A stretch of 64,000 bases of DNA from contig NZ_MRBS01000001.1 in NCBI RefSeq assembly GCF_001922585.1, positions 186,001 through 250,000 on the forward strand, given 5' to 3'. Both the position numbers and the translations under genes were made by a program. This document shows positions 30,528-39,442 of the stretch, piece after piece (positions within the stretch are counted from its first letter, which is position 1; every line of letters begins with the position of its first letter). A model generated the notes under the pieces. The model was not told where the DNA came from and made no database searches. It worked only from the letters and a program-made list of their open reading frames with translations. Source of the DNA: Pantoea sp. 1.19. GTDB taxonomy: Bacteria; Pseudomonadota; Gammaproteobacteria; Enterobacterales; Enterobacteriaceae.

Positions 30528-33500
30528 TGTCCGATATTGCAACAATCTCTCTGCGCGTCAACACCTCCGAGCTGGAGCGCGGTAGCAAAGCGCTGGATGA
30601 TTTCGAAGGTGCCGCGGCGGGAGCAGCCAAAGGCGCGGATAACTTTGGCAGTATCAACAAAGGGGCTGCCAAAGTTACGGCAGAGACAGCCCGAGAAATA
30701 GAGATGCTGCATCAGCGCGTTCGTCAGTTCAGCGAGTCGCAGCGCCAAAATCAGACGGCTTCTCAGGCAGCTACTCAAGCCAGTGCGCACCAAAAACAGG
30801 AGCTCCAGAATCTGCTTAACCGCATCAGCCCGGTCAACCGCGCGCTGAACGAGCTTGAAGGCCTGCAAAAAAGCCTGTCCGGCTACCGCGGCAAGGGTAT
30901 GGTCGATGATGATGACTACTCCCGTTATAACGCCGTGCTGGAAACCACGCGGCAAAAGCTGTTTCAAGTTATGGAGGCGGAAACGGCCGAAGGACGGGCG
31001 CGTCTGGAACAGGCGCAGGCTGCACAGCGCGCCGTGGCCACTGGGCAGTCGTTTATTGCCAGCCTGCAGGAACAAGCAAACGCCATTGATAAAACACGGT
31101 CCGAACTGTTGGAGATGAAAGCCGCGCAACTGGGCGTTGCCACTCAGGCAGCCCCGATGATTGCGCGGCTGCGCGATCAGGAAAACGCCTGGAAGCGCGG
31201 TGAGATATCAGCGGGGCAGTACCGACAGGCTATGCGCATGCTGCCAGCGCAGTTTACTGATATTGCGACTTCTATCGCTGGTGGTATGCCCATCTGGATG
31301 ATAGCCATTCAGCAGGGCGGCCAGATCAAAGACTCATTCGGCGGCGTTGGCAATTCGCTCAAGGCGCTGTCCAGTCTGATTACTCCCGTCAGGCTGGCGA
31401 TGGGTGGGCTGGTAACGGCCGGCGCGCTGGTGGCATACAATTTCTACAGCGCTGCAGAGCGCTCCGAAGAGCTACGAAAGTCTCTGGCGCTGACCAACAG
31501 CTATTCCGGCCTGACGGCTACATCTCTGCAGAATACGGTATCAGCGGCTAGCGCGGCAGGTATTTCGTATTCCAGTGCCTCTGATGCACTGAACAGTCTG
31601 GTGAAAGCTGGCGTGCCGGCCGGTGCCAACTTCGAAATGCTCACAGTTTCTGCTGCGAAGTTTTCGAAAGAGTCAGGTATAGCGCTTGATGACCTGGCCA
31701 AAGACTTTGCTGCGCTAGCAAACGACCCTTCTAAAGGCATTCTCGCGCTTAATGATAAATATCACTTCCTGACGGCGGTTCAGTACGAGCATATTGCGGC
31801 GTTACAGGAAGAGGGTCGCTATACCGAAGCTCTGGCTGCTGCCAACCAGGCCGCGGCAGACGGTATGAATAACGCCGCTAAAAACATGAAGGAGTCGCTG
31901 GGGACGATTTCCCGCATCATGCGCGGCCTGACCGACATGGCAAAAGGGATGTGGGATGCAATCGAGGGAATTGGTCGCGCACCGACGCAAAACGAAGCGC
32001 TAAAGACACTTACCAACCGCCGGGACAGTATTCAGGCGCAGATCAGCAATTCCGAAGCGACTGGCTACAACCGCTCGAATGGTCGGCTGGATGAATGGCG
32101 CAAAGAATTGGGTGTACTGAACGCTCAGATTAACGCTTTTACTCTCCAGGGTGATGTCCAGATGGCGAAGGAGAAAGCGGCCAGTGATGCGCGTGCACAG
32201 CACAATCAGAACCTGAAAGACGCCATTTCTTTACAGCAGGGGTTAAACCAGGGCCTGACAAATGCGGAGAAGCGGACAAAGGCTATAGCAGACCTGGACC
32301 GCCAGCGCATCAGGATGAACCAGGCGGCGGCTTCAGATCCAAAAAGCAATGTCGGAATGTCCGATGCGGAATACCAAAAGCGCGTTGCGAACATCAACAA
32401 CCAGTTCAAGGATTCGAAGACGCCAAAGGCGCGTGCTTACACCACATCAGCTGGCAGCCGGGCGGAGTATACTGGTCAAAGTGAACTGCTGGCGCTGCAG
32501 GCGCAATTCAAGGTCTTGCAACAGCACAGTGGCATTAATGATGTGATTAGCCAGCAGCGTAAAGACCTCTGGAAAGCGGAATCACAATTCACTGTGTTAG
32601 AGGAGGCTGCGCGTACTCGGCAGCTTTCAAAGCAGGAGCAATCCCTGCTCGCCAGTAAAGACCAGGTACTGCAGTTAGCACGTCAGAAAGCTCTATTGGG
32701 CGACCAGATCACCGCTCAGGAGCAACTTAACAAGCGTATGGATGCATCGCAGAAGTACGCCACGCAGATGGCTGAGAAAACCAAAGCGATGATTGCTGGC
32801 TCAACGCTGAGCAATCGCGAAGCTCAGCGGCAACTGGAACGAGCGCAGCTCGCTTCCGGCTGGAAAAACGCCGGAGGCGACCTGAAAGATGCTGGCTTTC
32901 AGGCACAGTTGAAAGCAGCAGAGGATTATTATTCTGCGCAGGACGCGCTACGCGAGGACTGGTTGTCTGGAGCTAAGAAAGGCTGGGCCGACTTTGCCGA
33001 CAGCGCCACGGACGCTTTCAGCTCCGCTCAGCAGGTAGCGCAGGCAGGATTCAACGGGTTAGCCGATATGATGACAACCCTGGTAACTACCGGTAAGGCA
33101 AATATCAAAGAGTTTGGCTCGTCCATGCTGAAGATGATCGTCGAAGTCATCAACAAGCTACTCATCGCCCAGGCCGTTCAGGCCGCAATGGGCTGGATTA
33201 GCGCTGGAGCCTCAGCGTCCACAGCTTCAACGGCTTCACTTAGCTCTAATGGAGCGATGGGGGTGTCGACAGACTTTCATGCCTACACGCCGCAGTTTGA
33301 TGGTGGTGGCTACACCGGACCTGGTAATAAGTACGAGCCCGCTGGCGTGGTTCACAAAGGTGAGTTTGTATTCACAAAAGAGGCTACTGAGCGGATCGGA
33401 GTGTCAAATCTATACGGCATGATGAGTGGCTACGCCGATGGCGGGCTGGTCGGGCGAGCACCTATGCACGGACTGGGTAATAACGCTGGTACAGTCACCC

Positions 33501-33685
33501 CGGCACCAGTGATACAAACAACCGTACATGTTGATGCCAGCGGTAATTCGTCGGTGCAATCGGTGGGCGGCGGGGATGCAATGGGCAGGGCGTTGGCGGC
33601 CGAGATGCAGAAAGCCGCTATTCAGGTAGTGCAAAAACAACTGAAGGACGGTGGAATGATTTACAAATTTGTTAAAGGCCGCTAA
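30527..33685 (+). CDS. Tail tape measure protein of the prophage
   Basis: 1052 aa, sets tail length. N-terminal coiled coils (residues about 1-220), then the TMP domain with [20 protein letters not shown] and hydrophobic segments ([18 protein letters not shown]). Long helical middle, and a lambda-gpH-like C-terminus with [20 protein letters not shown] and [20 protein letters not shown] 30527 overlaps the GT stop. Compare the separate 1046-aa tape measure protein at 60834. Confidence 0.93.
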   Translation: MSDIATISLRVNTSELERGSKALDDFEGAAAGAAKGADNFGSINKGAAKVTAETAREIEMLHQRVRQFSESQRQNQTASQAATQASAHQKQELQNLLNRISPVNRALNELEGLQKSLSGYRGKGMVDDDDYSRYNAVLETTRQKLFQVMEAETAEGRARLEQAQAAQRAVATGQSFIASLQEQANAIDKTRSELLEMKAAQLGVATQAAPMIARLRDQENAWKRGEISAGQYRQAMRMLPAQFTDIATSIAGGMPIWMIAIQQGGQIKDSFGGVGNSLKALSSLITPVRLAMGGLVTAGALVAYNFYSAAERSEELRKSLALTNSYSGLTATSLQNTVSAASAAGISYSSASDALNSLVKAGVPAGANFEMLTVSAAKFSKESGIALDDLAKDFAALANDPSKGILALNDKYHFLTAVQYEHIAALQEEGRYTEALAAANQAAADGMNNAAKNMKESLGTISRIMRGLTDMAKGMWDAIEGIGRAPTQNEALKTLTNRRDSIQAQISNSEATGYNRSNGRLDEWRKELGVLNAQINAFTLQGDVQMAKEKAASDARAQHNQNLKDAISLQQGLNQGLTNAEKRTKAIADLDRQRIRMNQAAASDPKSNVGMSDAEYQKRVANINNQFKDSKTPKARAYTTSAGSRAEYTGQSELLALQAQFKVLQQHSGINDVISQQRKDLWKAESQFTVLEEAARTRQLSKQEQSLLASKDQVLQLARQKALLGDQITAQEQLNKRMDASQKYATQMAEKTKAMIAGSTLSNREAQRQLERAQLASGWKNAGGDLKDAGFQAQLKAAEDYYSAQDALREDWLSGAKKGWADFADSATDAFSSAQQVAQAGFNGLADMMTTLVTTGKANIKEFGSSMLKMIVEVINKLLIAQAVQAAMGWISAGASASTASTASLSSNGAMGVSTDFHAYTPQFDGGGYTGPGNKYEPAGVVHKGEFVFTKEATERIGVSNLYGMMSGYADGGLVGRAPMHGLGNNAGTVTPAPVIQTTVHVDASGNSSVQSVGGGDAMGRALAAEMQKAAIQVVQKQLKDGGMIYKFVKGR

Positions 33686-34141
33686 TGCCATCCGGTAGCC
33701 TCGCTAGAGGCTACCGCACTCACCGACTGGGAATCCAGATCTGAAGGGCTCCACGAAAGAAGAGGCGACGCGGTGGCTGATGACTATATGGCGAGGAAAG
33801 CCAAAAGGATGGGAAGCAAAAAAATGGCGGCGGAGTATAACTCTTGACTAGGGTGAAAAACATCCAAGCTCTTCTTTGCCTTTTTGCAAAAAGTGCTATT
33901 CATTACGCTGAAGTAATGTACAGGTGTTCAGTATTGCAGCCCGATCTTGACGACATCGTCACTTACCAGATTGGTAAATGGTTGTTAAAATCGCATAACG
34001 TGCAAACGAGTGTTTTCAAACGTCGCCGAACTTGCTACGATCTTGTAGGGTTTAAGATTGCTCATTTATGAGTAAAGGTATTAGACTTCACTCCGATAAC
34101 ACAAGTTATCAGGAATTCCATGAAGTTTAGTCGAGGTTGTA
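33686..34141 (+). other. Junction between tape measure gene and first cargo block
   Basis: No convincing gene. Just after the stop, GGTAGCCTC-GCTA-GAGGCTACC (33694-33715) forms a perfect 9-bp hairpin without a T run. A start-less frame then reads EGLHERRGDAVADDYMARKA and ends near 33846, like the 3' end of a lost phage gene. From about 33850 the DNA is AT-rich, marking the edge of the cargo. A TTG-started frame at 33844-34071 has no ribosome site. Confidence 0.5.
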
Positions 34142-34684
34142 ATGAATCCCTTTAATGCCATTACATTTGCTGCGTTGTGTGGGCCATTGGCTCAACCTGC
34201 TGCCATGGCTCAGGATTTTATAGCGCAACCAGCACCCATAATGGCTAAATCATCTAAAGGTGCCCCATCTATTGATGACTATGCTCGCAGCATAGAAGAG
34301 GGTAAAAAAGCCTTAAGCAAGCTGACTAATGCAATGGATGATTACTACATTCGGCTTGTAGAGATGGACTCGCAATCTGCTAAATTTTACGTTTTGGAAA
34401 ATGGTCTAGAAACCACCGAAGCGTGTGAAATGTTCTTAAGGGCCTTTGAAGAGGACATTAAGAAAACTATCGCAACTGAAGAACTTCCTGATTTCGTAGC
34501 CACAGAGTTGAGAGCCTATTGGCGCCATATTGCAAAAGCTCGATCTTCAGCTACTCGACTTAACAGCTTCTCAAAAGGTTTGATGCGCAATGCTGTGGAG
34601 TTTGAATCTGAAACCGATTTAGTGGCTGTGAAAGAACTGGCATCATTAACAACAGCCAAAATGAATACTCTGAAATTTCATTAA
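34142..34684 (+). CDS. Hypothetical partner of the YafO-type toxin (putative antitoxin)
   Basis: 180 aa, not recognised and unlike YafN. After residues about 30-45, with low complexity, it is largely helical (IDDYARSIEEGKKALSKLTN; later AEEDIKKTIATEELPDF-like acidic helix). Lies 11 bp upstream of the toxin-like gene, the usual antitoxin position. AT-rich relative to the tail genes. The antitoxin role is inferred from gene order only; an independent cargo function is possible. Confidence 0.6.
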   Translation: MNPFNAITFAALCGPLAQPAAMAQDFIAQPAPIMAKSSKGAPSIDDYARSIEEGKKALSKLTNAMDDYYIRLVEMDSQSAKFYVLENGLETTEACEMFLRAFEEDIKKTIATEELPDFVATELRAYWRHIAKARSSATRLNSFSKGLMRNAVEFESETDLVAVKELASLTTAKMNTLKFH

Positions 34685-34695
34685 GGCTAGGTTAA

Positions 34696-35133
34696 GTGGA
34701 GCATATTGAGGTTTCGATAAACTACCACACCAAAGAAAGCTTCTTCTCAGAGGCTTTCTTGCGCTTTCCGGAATTAGAGTCATCCATTCTTCAAGACTTT
34801 AAACGATATAAAGCCACAAATGATTTGCCTAGTTATTTTGGCAGAGACGTAGCTTACACTCAGCCCCATAGTGCGTTCCGGTCTGGACTTATGCACATTC
34901 ATTTATGCCTTCCCCCAAAAACGTTCCCAAAAAATCGGCCTCAAAACGACAGGGTATGTAAACGCGATGACCCTGATAACGATGCATGTTTGGTATATGT
35001 ACAGGGAGAACTCTATGAAAACAGATATTCGCTGATTGCCATAATGCATCCAGATGCCCATGAAAAGGCCCGTAAGCATGAAATCATGAGTTACTTATCT
35101 CGCGTCGCCCAAGACTTCAGAGACAACAACTAG
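34696..35133 (+). CDS. YafO-family toxin (ribosome-dependent mRNA interferase type)
   Basis: 145 aa, GTG start behind AGG. Conserved YafO blocks: LPSYFGRDVAYTQPHSA (compare LPDIFGRDALYDD in E. coli YafO), LMHIHLCLPP, DACLVYVQGELYENRYSLIAIM and HPDAHEKARKHE..M. YafO cleaves mRNA in the ribosome A site region and is normally paired with YafN. Here it lies between tail genes of a prophage with a different upstream partner. Confidence 0.82.
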   Translation: MEHIEVSINYHTKESFFSEAFLRFPELESSILQDFKRYKATNDLPSYFGRDVAYTQPHSAFRSGLMHIHLCLPPKTFPKNRPQNDRVCKRDDPDNDACLVYVQGELYENRYSLIAIMHPDAHEKARKHEIMSYLSRVAQDFRDNN

Positions 35134-35241
35134 CATCAAATCCTAGTTGCCTTTTGTTAGGCGACTGCTTACCTTTCTTGCTTCCAATTGCATCAGATCC
35201 GCTTTAGTATTATCGCCATACTTACTTAGGGGGAGAGGGAT

Positions 35242-35580
35242 ATGAAGAAACTGATTTTTGGTGCAATGGCGATAGTTTCGGTTACTGCAGCGGCTAGCAA
35301 GCCGCCTTACAATCTGCACGTGCCGTCAGATCCTAATGCGACTTTTACCGTGCTGGAGATTGGAAACAAAGGAAATCTCGCCACTATAATCACCAAGCGA
35401 GATGGAAAGTCCGGTACAACTTATTCGCAGCGCGCCTACGATTGCAGCGCAAGGAAGGTTATGTATTTAGGTTCTGGCGAGACATTAGGTGAAATTCGCT
35501 CATCTAAACCAGACGATCATCTTTCACCAATAGCTGATGGCTCAATTGCAGACTATGTCGGAAATGAGGCCTGCAATTAG
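35242..35580 (+). CDS. Small exported protein, 112 aa
   Basis: N-terminal signal peptide (MKKLIFGAMAIVSVTAAASK), mature part about 93 aa with two cysteines (YDCSARK and the C-terminal EACN) that could form a disulphide in the periplasm. GGGGGAGAGGG ribosome site. No family recognised. Last gene of the first cargo block, followed by the double terminator of the 80-bp repeat. Confidence 0.7.
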   Translation: MKKLIFGAMAIVSVTAAASKPPYNLHVPSDPNATFTVLEIGNKGNLATIITKRDGKSGTTYSQRAYDCSARKVMYLGSGETLGEIRSSKPDDHLSPIADGSIADYVGNEACN

Positions 35581-35598
35581 AATCAACCCATTAATATA

Positions 35599-35678
35599 TT
35601 AACCCGCTTCGGCGGGTTTTTGCTTTCTGATATCTGTCACACCCGCTTCGGCGGTTTTTTATGGGAGACATATGGCAA
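35599..35678 (+). repeat. 80-bp direct repeat, copy 1, with two terminators
   Basis: Identical over 80 bp to 41177-41256. Contains AACCCGC-TTC-GGCGGGTTTTT and CACCCGC-TTC-GGCGGTTTTTT, both terminators, then GGGAGACAT and the first codons (ATGGCAA) of the tail gene that follows. Confidence 0.95.
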
Positions 35679-36022
35679 TCGAAACTTATAAATGGCCTAT
35701 ACAGCTAAGCAGTGGGCCCATTGAGTACGCTCAGGCAATCCGAACAGCTCGGTTTGGCGACGGGTATGAGCAGGCAGCTGATAACGGCATTAACTCCACG
35801 GCTATACAGGTCCCGATGGTATATGTCGGCAAGGAGGCTGAGGTTAACGAGATTCGTGCTTTTCTCCTGGCCCATACTGTAAAAGCTTTCATCATTACCC
35901 CGCCGGGAGAAGAAAAGGGGCTTTATCGCGTTGTGGCTGATTCGGTGCGAAAAGGCATGATTAATAGCAACGCAGCGGAACTGACGTTCACTATCAAGCG
36001 GGCTTACGGAGTGTACGCATAA
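35672..36022 (+). CDS. Minor tail protein M-like
   Basis: 116 aa. ETYKWPIQLSSGPIEYAQAI and RFGDGYEQAADNGIN at the N-terminus and AFIITPPGEEKGLYRVVADS are standard for lambda-M-like proteins at the tail tip. The ribosome site and first codons lie in the 80-bp repeat, so the gene is insulated from upstream cargo by two terminators. Confidence 0.88.
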   Translation: MAIETYKWPIQLSSGPIEYAQAIRTARFGDGYEQAADNGINSTAIQVPMVYVGKEAEVNEIRAFLLAHTVKAFIITPPGEEKGLYRVVADSVRKGMINSNAAELTFTIKRAYGVYA

Positions 36023-36792
36023 TGGCATTAGTCGATCAGGCGGCGATGCTGGCGCCGGGTGGCAGGGTCCGCTTGGTTGAAGTTGACGCTTCAGAGTTCA
36101 GTGGAGGGATCCACCGATTCCACTACGCACCTTTTCCCCATACGCCGGAAGAAATCGATGCTGCCAATGGAGATGAAGAAAGGCTTGGACCCAAGCCAAT
36201 CGTCTTCGGTGGCAATACCTACGATTTTTGGCCGTTTCAGGTAGCAAGCCTGGAACTTTCAACAGACCAGGCGGCGGAGCCTACTCTCAGTGTCTCAAAT
36301 CTTGACGGCCATATCACTGCACTATGCCTACAATTTAAGGACATGGTTAACGCAAAAGTGAGCATTATCGACACCTATGCTGTTTATCTCGATGCCGTAA
36401 ATTACCCTGGTGGCTTGAACCCTACAGCTGATTCGTCAATGTTCACACTACAGACCTTCTGGCTTGATACCAAAACTTCCGAAGACGACGAGATGATCAC
36501 TTGGGCACTCAGCAGCCCGGCCGACTTGCAGAATCTTGTGATCCCCACCCGACAAATCACATCGCTTTGTGAATGGGCGCTGCGCGGCCAGTATCGTAGC
36601 GGAGATGGGTGCACCTATAACGGCATTGTATATTTCGACGCGAAAGGGAATCCGGTATCAGATCCTGCTCTTGATGTGTGTGGCGGATGTTTTAGTGACT
36701 GCCGTAAACGGTTTGGCGCTGGCCTGGCTGATCCTGACGCGGCAATCCTTGATTTTGGAGGCTTCCCGGCAACTGTTCTCTTCACCCGATAA
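36022..36792 (+). CDS. Minor tail protein L-like
   Basis: 256 aa with VFGGNTYDFWPFQVASLELS, CEWALRGQYRSGDGCTYNG and a four-cysteine C-terminal part (DVCGGCFSDCRKRFG) that in lambda L binds an iron-sulphur cluster. Tail-tip subunit between M and K. Confidence 0.9.
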   Translation: MALVDQAAMLAPGGRVRLVEVDASEFSGGIHRFHYAPFPHTPEEIDAANGDEERLGPKPIVFGGNTYDFWPFQVASLELSTDQAAEPTLSVSNLDGHITALCLQFKDMVNAKVSIIDTYAVYLDAVNYPGGLNPTADSSMFTLQTFWLDTKTSEDDEMITWALSSPADLQNLVIPTRQITSLCEWALRGQYRSGDGCTYNGIVYFDAKGNPVSDPALDVCGGCFSDCRKRFGAGLADPDAAILDFGGFPATVLFTR

Positions 36793-36804
36793 ACGGACGC
36801 ATCA

Positions 36805-37536
36805 ATGAATAAAACCATAATGGCAGCTATCCGGGCGCATGCACTGGAGGAATCTCCACGCGAGTGCTGTGGCTTCGTTATTCAGTCTGGTCGCCGCCAG
36901 CGATATATTCCCGTACCGAACATCCACGAAAATCCGACAGAACATTTTCGCATAGACGGAGAGTATTGGGCTAACGCCGAAGATATCGGAACGATTATTC
37001 GAGTCATCCACTCCCACCCAGGCGACGGGGCCCGGCCCATTCCGTCGGGTCTTGATCGCCAGCAGTGCAATAATTCCGGCGTTGTGTGGGGTATCTATGC
37101 GCCCGACTGCGACGAGTACGCAGAGATAGCGCCAGAAGTGATACCACTGATCGGACGTCCGTTTATTCTGGGTTCGCATGACTGTTGGGGGCTGATTATG
37201 GACTGGCACGCCACGCAGGGTATCGTGCTGAACGATTTCCGTGTGGATTATCCGTGGTGGGAGAGCCAGTATACGGACAACCTCTACTTTGACAATTGGG
37301 AGAAAGAGGGGTTTGTCGAGTGTGACCCTGCTCCTGGCTGCATGGTCATCATGCAGGTGCAATCAAATAAATGGAACCACGCGGGCATCATCACCGAGGA
37401 AGGTGAGCTACTCCATCACCTTTACGGGCAGCCTTCCTGCATTACTCCGTATGCCCGAGGTTATTTCAAAGAACGCACGATGATCTGCGTTCGTCACAAA
37501 CACCTGCCACAGGAGATTAAACCATGGCTCGCTTAA
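36805..37536 (+). CDS. Tail protein K-like: JAMM peptidase plus NlpC/P60 domain
   Basis: 243 aa with two peptidase domains. N-terminal JAMM motif VIHSHPGDGARPIPSGLDR (HxH...SxxD). C-terminal NlpC/P60 with the likely catalytic Cys in SHDCWGL and His in NHAGII. Probably cuts peptidoglycan when DNA enters. Overlaps the I-like gene by 13 bp. Confidence 0.93.
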   Translation: MNKTIMAAIRAHALEESPRECCGFVIQSGRRQRYIPVPNIHENPTEHFRIDGEYWANAEDIGTIIRVIHSHPGDGARPIPSGLDRQQCNNSGVVWGIYAPDCDEYAEIAPEVIPLIGRPFILGSHDCWGLIMDWHATQGIVLNDFRVDYPWWESQYTDNLYFDNWEKEGFVECDPAPGCMVIMQVQSNKWNHAGIITEEGELLHHLYGQPSCITPYARGYFKERTMICVRHKHLPQEIKPWLA

Positions 37537-38117
37537 CCACTATTCGCCTGTATGGCGCACTTGGTGCCCGATTCGGGCGTGTTCACAAGATGGCAGTGCA
37601 GACATCAGCAGAAGCGGTTAAGGCTCTGTGCGTCAACTTTGACGGGCTGGAAAGCTATCTCATGAACGCCAAGAAAAATGGCATGGTGTTCGCGGTATTC
37701 CGGGGAAAACGCAATATCGGCGTTGAGGATTTCAAAAGCCTAGGCGGTGAAAATGACATACGCATCGCGCCGGTGATGGAAGGGGCGAAGAAGGCTGGGG
37801 TGTTTCAGACCATACTTGGCGCAGTGATGGTGGTTGCCGGCATCCTTGTAACTGGGCTATCTTATGGCTGGGCCGCCCCTGCAGGTGGCGCTCTGATTTC
37901 AGGTGGCATTGGTACGATGGCAGGAGGTGTTTTCCAAATGCTTTCACCTCAACCGAAGGGCCTGCAGGGCCGCGACGATCCCGACAATAGACCCTCATAT
38001 GCTTTCGGCGGCGCAGTCAACACTATTGCGATGGGGAATCCTGTGGCAGTCTTGTATGGGGAGCGTGAGATCGGTGGAGCTATCATAAGCGCGGGTATTG
38101 TGGCCGAGGATATCTGA
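37524..38117 (+). CDS. Tail assembly protein I-like
   Basis: 197 aa: TTIRLYGALGARFGRVHKMA at the start, a ubiquitin-like fold region, then two glycine-rich hydrophobic segments (TILGAVMVVAGILVTGLSYG) and ARPSYAFGGAVNTI-like end (RPSYAFGGAVNTIAMGNPVA), as in lambda I. In lambda it is followed directly by J; here a 3-kb insert lies between. Confidence 0.92.
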   Translation: MARLTTIRLYGALGARFGRVHKMAVQTSAEAVKALCVNFDGLESYLMNAKKNGMVFAVFRGKRNIGVEDFKSLGGENDIRIAPVMEGAKKAGVFQTILGAVMVVAGILVTGLSYGWAAPAGGALISGGIGTMAGGVFQMLSPQPKGLQGRDDPDNRPSYAFGGAVNTIAMGNPVAVLYGEREIGGAIISAGIVAEDI

Positions 38118-38193
38118 ATTTTCTGCCTTATTCAAAACCCTGGCATTCGAGCTTCTCGATGATAAAATTTAAACTGCCTAAAGCTACGAGACT

Positions 38194-38622
38194 ATGAAAA
38201 TGAAGAGAATATTTTTGTTGGTTACTTTTTTGGGGCTATCTGGGTGCGCTACTACTGCAGTTTTGCCCAGTGACGCGAAACCAGCGTCGCAAGAACGAGT
38301 TTTGATGTACCAAATCCAAAATGAAGAGGCTAATGCAAAGCTTATTGTTGTTCGTGATGAAGGTTACTTGGGTAGCGCTTGTTTTACAGGTGTTTATCTA
38401 AACAACACTAGAGCTGCTGTATTAGATCCAGGCGAAAAAGCTACATTTTATCTTAAACCAGGTGAATGGAATGTAGCGGTAAAAGGTGAAGGGAAAATGT
38501 GCATATCTGATACTGTTCCCAGCGGGCGCGATATCAACCTCCAAGCAAACCAGACTAAAGCTGTTAGACTATTTGCAGATCCTAGCGGTAATGTAGATGT
38601 TAAGCCATTGCCATTAAACTGA
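38194..38622 (+). CDS. Phage-encoded lipoprotein
   Basis: 142 aa. Signal peptide with lipobox: MKRIFLLVTFLGLSGCATT (LSGC). Mature part is beta-rich (RVLMYQIQNEEANAKLIVVR, FYLKPGEWNVAVKGEGK), without recognised enzyme motif. AT-rich, alone between its promoter region and a terminator. Lipoproteins encoded next to J in other phages (Cor, Llp) block the receptor against superinfection; here that is inference. Confidence 0.72.
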   Translation: MKMKRIFLLVTFLGLSGCATTAVLPSDAKPASQERVLMYQIQNEEANAKLIVVRDEGYLGSACFTGVYLNNTRAAVLDPGEKATFYLKPGEWNVAVKGEGKMCISDTVPSGRDINLQANQTKAVRLFADPSGNVDVKPLPLN

Positions 38623-38626
38623 CGAT

Positions 38627-38652
38627 AGCCCACTCAGGTGGGCATTTTTTAA
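38627..38652 (+). terminator. Terminator after the lipoprotein gene
   Basis: GCCCAC-TCAG-GTGGGC followed by ATTTTTT. It also separates this gene from the convergent Mnt-like gene. Confidence 0.85.
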
Positions 38653-39077
38653 GGGACAACCACTAAAAATCCGGTAACATCCCAGGTTGAGTCTGGTATC
38701 TCATATCCCAGTTCCTTGAGCTTATTGAAGGTAGGTTCGAATACAGAAACGAAATCATCCTCGCTCAACCCATCTAACTCTAAGTCGTCCAGCGTGATGG
38801 AAAAGGACTTGTGGCCGATCCTTGCCTTTCTATTAATTTCTTCAAACGTCCTTTTAAATATGATAGTAGAAAGTCTGCCGGTGGCTTCTGACGCTATTTT
38901 AATCACATCTAGCGCTGAGATTAGCTTATCGCTGGATATTTCTTCAACAAAGCTAACATCTAACCTTTGCACAATCTCGGAATTCATGGAGCGGTTATTA
39001 GTCTTAGCGGATAACTCTATTTTTTCTTTTAATTCAATGGGAAGACGTATGCGAAACTGCGGATCTTCTCTACTCAT
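38649..39077 (-). CDS. mnt: Mnt-like ribbon-helix-helix repressor
   Basis: 142 aa. The first 45 residues, with REDPQFRIRLPIELKEKIEL and NRSMNSEIVQRL, match P22 Mnt (RDDPHFNFRMPMEV..., GRSMNSELLQ) and bind DNA as a beta ribbon. The C-terminal 95 residues are longer than in Mnt (82 aa total) and unknown. Divergent from arc/ant, with CCACGGTGG operators between, so it should repress ant in the lysogen. Confidence 0.85.
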   Translation of the reverse strand: MSREDPQFRIRLPIELKEKIELSAKTNNRSMNSEIVQRLDVSFVEEISSDKLISALDVIKIASEATGRLSTIIFKRTFEEINRKARIGHKSFSITLDDLELDGLSEDDFVSVFEPTFNKLKELGYEIPDSTWDVTGFLVVVP

Positions 39078-39122
39078 GCTAACTTCCTAATCAATTGAAT
39101 GCGTTATGTGAAAGAAATTATG

Positions 39123-39186
39123 CCCCACGGTGGGGTTGACTTCAATGACGCACGGTGTGACACTGTTTTTGTGTCCCACGGTGGGG
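39123..39186. promoter_or_regulatory. Mnt/Arc operators and ant promoter
   Basis: CCCCACGGTGGGG (39123-39135) and CCCACGGTGGGG (39175-39186) are palindromes with the core CCACGGTGG of the P22 mnt operator. A third CACGGTG lies midway (39151-39157), giving 25-26 bp spacing. TTGACT (39136-39141) may be the -35 of the ant promoter. Confidence 0.75.
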
Positions 39187-39203
39187 CATTAAGGAGGTTG
39201 AGA

Positions 39204-39371
39204 ATGGGAAAGGCTAAAGATATGTACCAGCGCAAGATACGCATCCCCGATGACATCAAGCGCGCCATTGAAGCAAATGGTGAGCAGCAGAGCCGCCAGT
39301 TTAATACTGAGGTTATTTACCAGCTGAGAAAGGCGTACGGATTAGTAGGAAGTAAAAGTGTTGAGGCCTGA
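39204..39371 (+). CDS. arc: Arc-like repressor
   Basis: 55 aa from ATG 39204 behind AAGGAGG. MYQRKIRIPDDIKRAIEANG then SRQFNTEVIYQLRKAYG is the ribbon-helix-helix pattern, about the length of P22 Arc (53 aa). In P22 Arc reduces ant expression in lytic growth. The reading can be extended to 39099 but the operators lie there. Confidence 0.8.
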   Translation: MGKAKDMYQRKIRIPDDIKRAIEANGEQQSRQFNTEVIYQLRKAYGLVGSKSVEA

Positions 39372-39373
39372 AA

Positions 39374-39424
39374 ATGGCGAAACCCCGCAGTGCTCGAACA
39401 CTAACGGGGCTTCTTTGTCAGTAA
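39374..39424 (+). other. Leader peptide / hairpin between arc and ant
   Basis: ATG 39374 opens a 16-codon frame (MAKPRSARTLTGLLCQ) with hairpin CCCCG..AGTG-CTCGAA-CACT..CGGGG (39383-39409) and CTTCTTT after it. 20 of 23 bases of the hairpin recur at 52540-52562 before another antirepressor. In P22 a small antisense RNA (sar) acts in this gap. Confidence 0.5.
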
Positions 39425-39442
39425 CTTTCGGAGCAACTAACA

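Noticed and set aside
33844..34071. Frame of 75 codons starting with TTG before the YafO block
   Set aside because: No ribosome site, no recognisable pattern, and it lies in AT-rich DNA at a junction.
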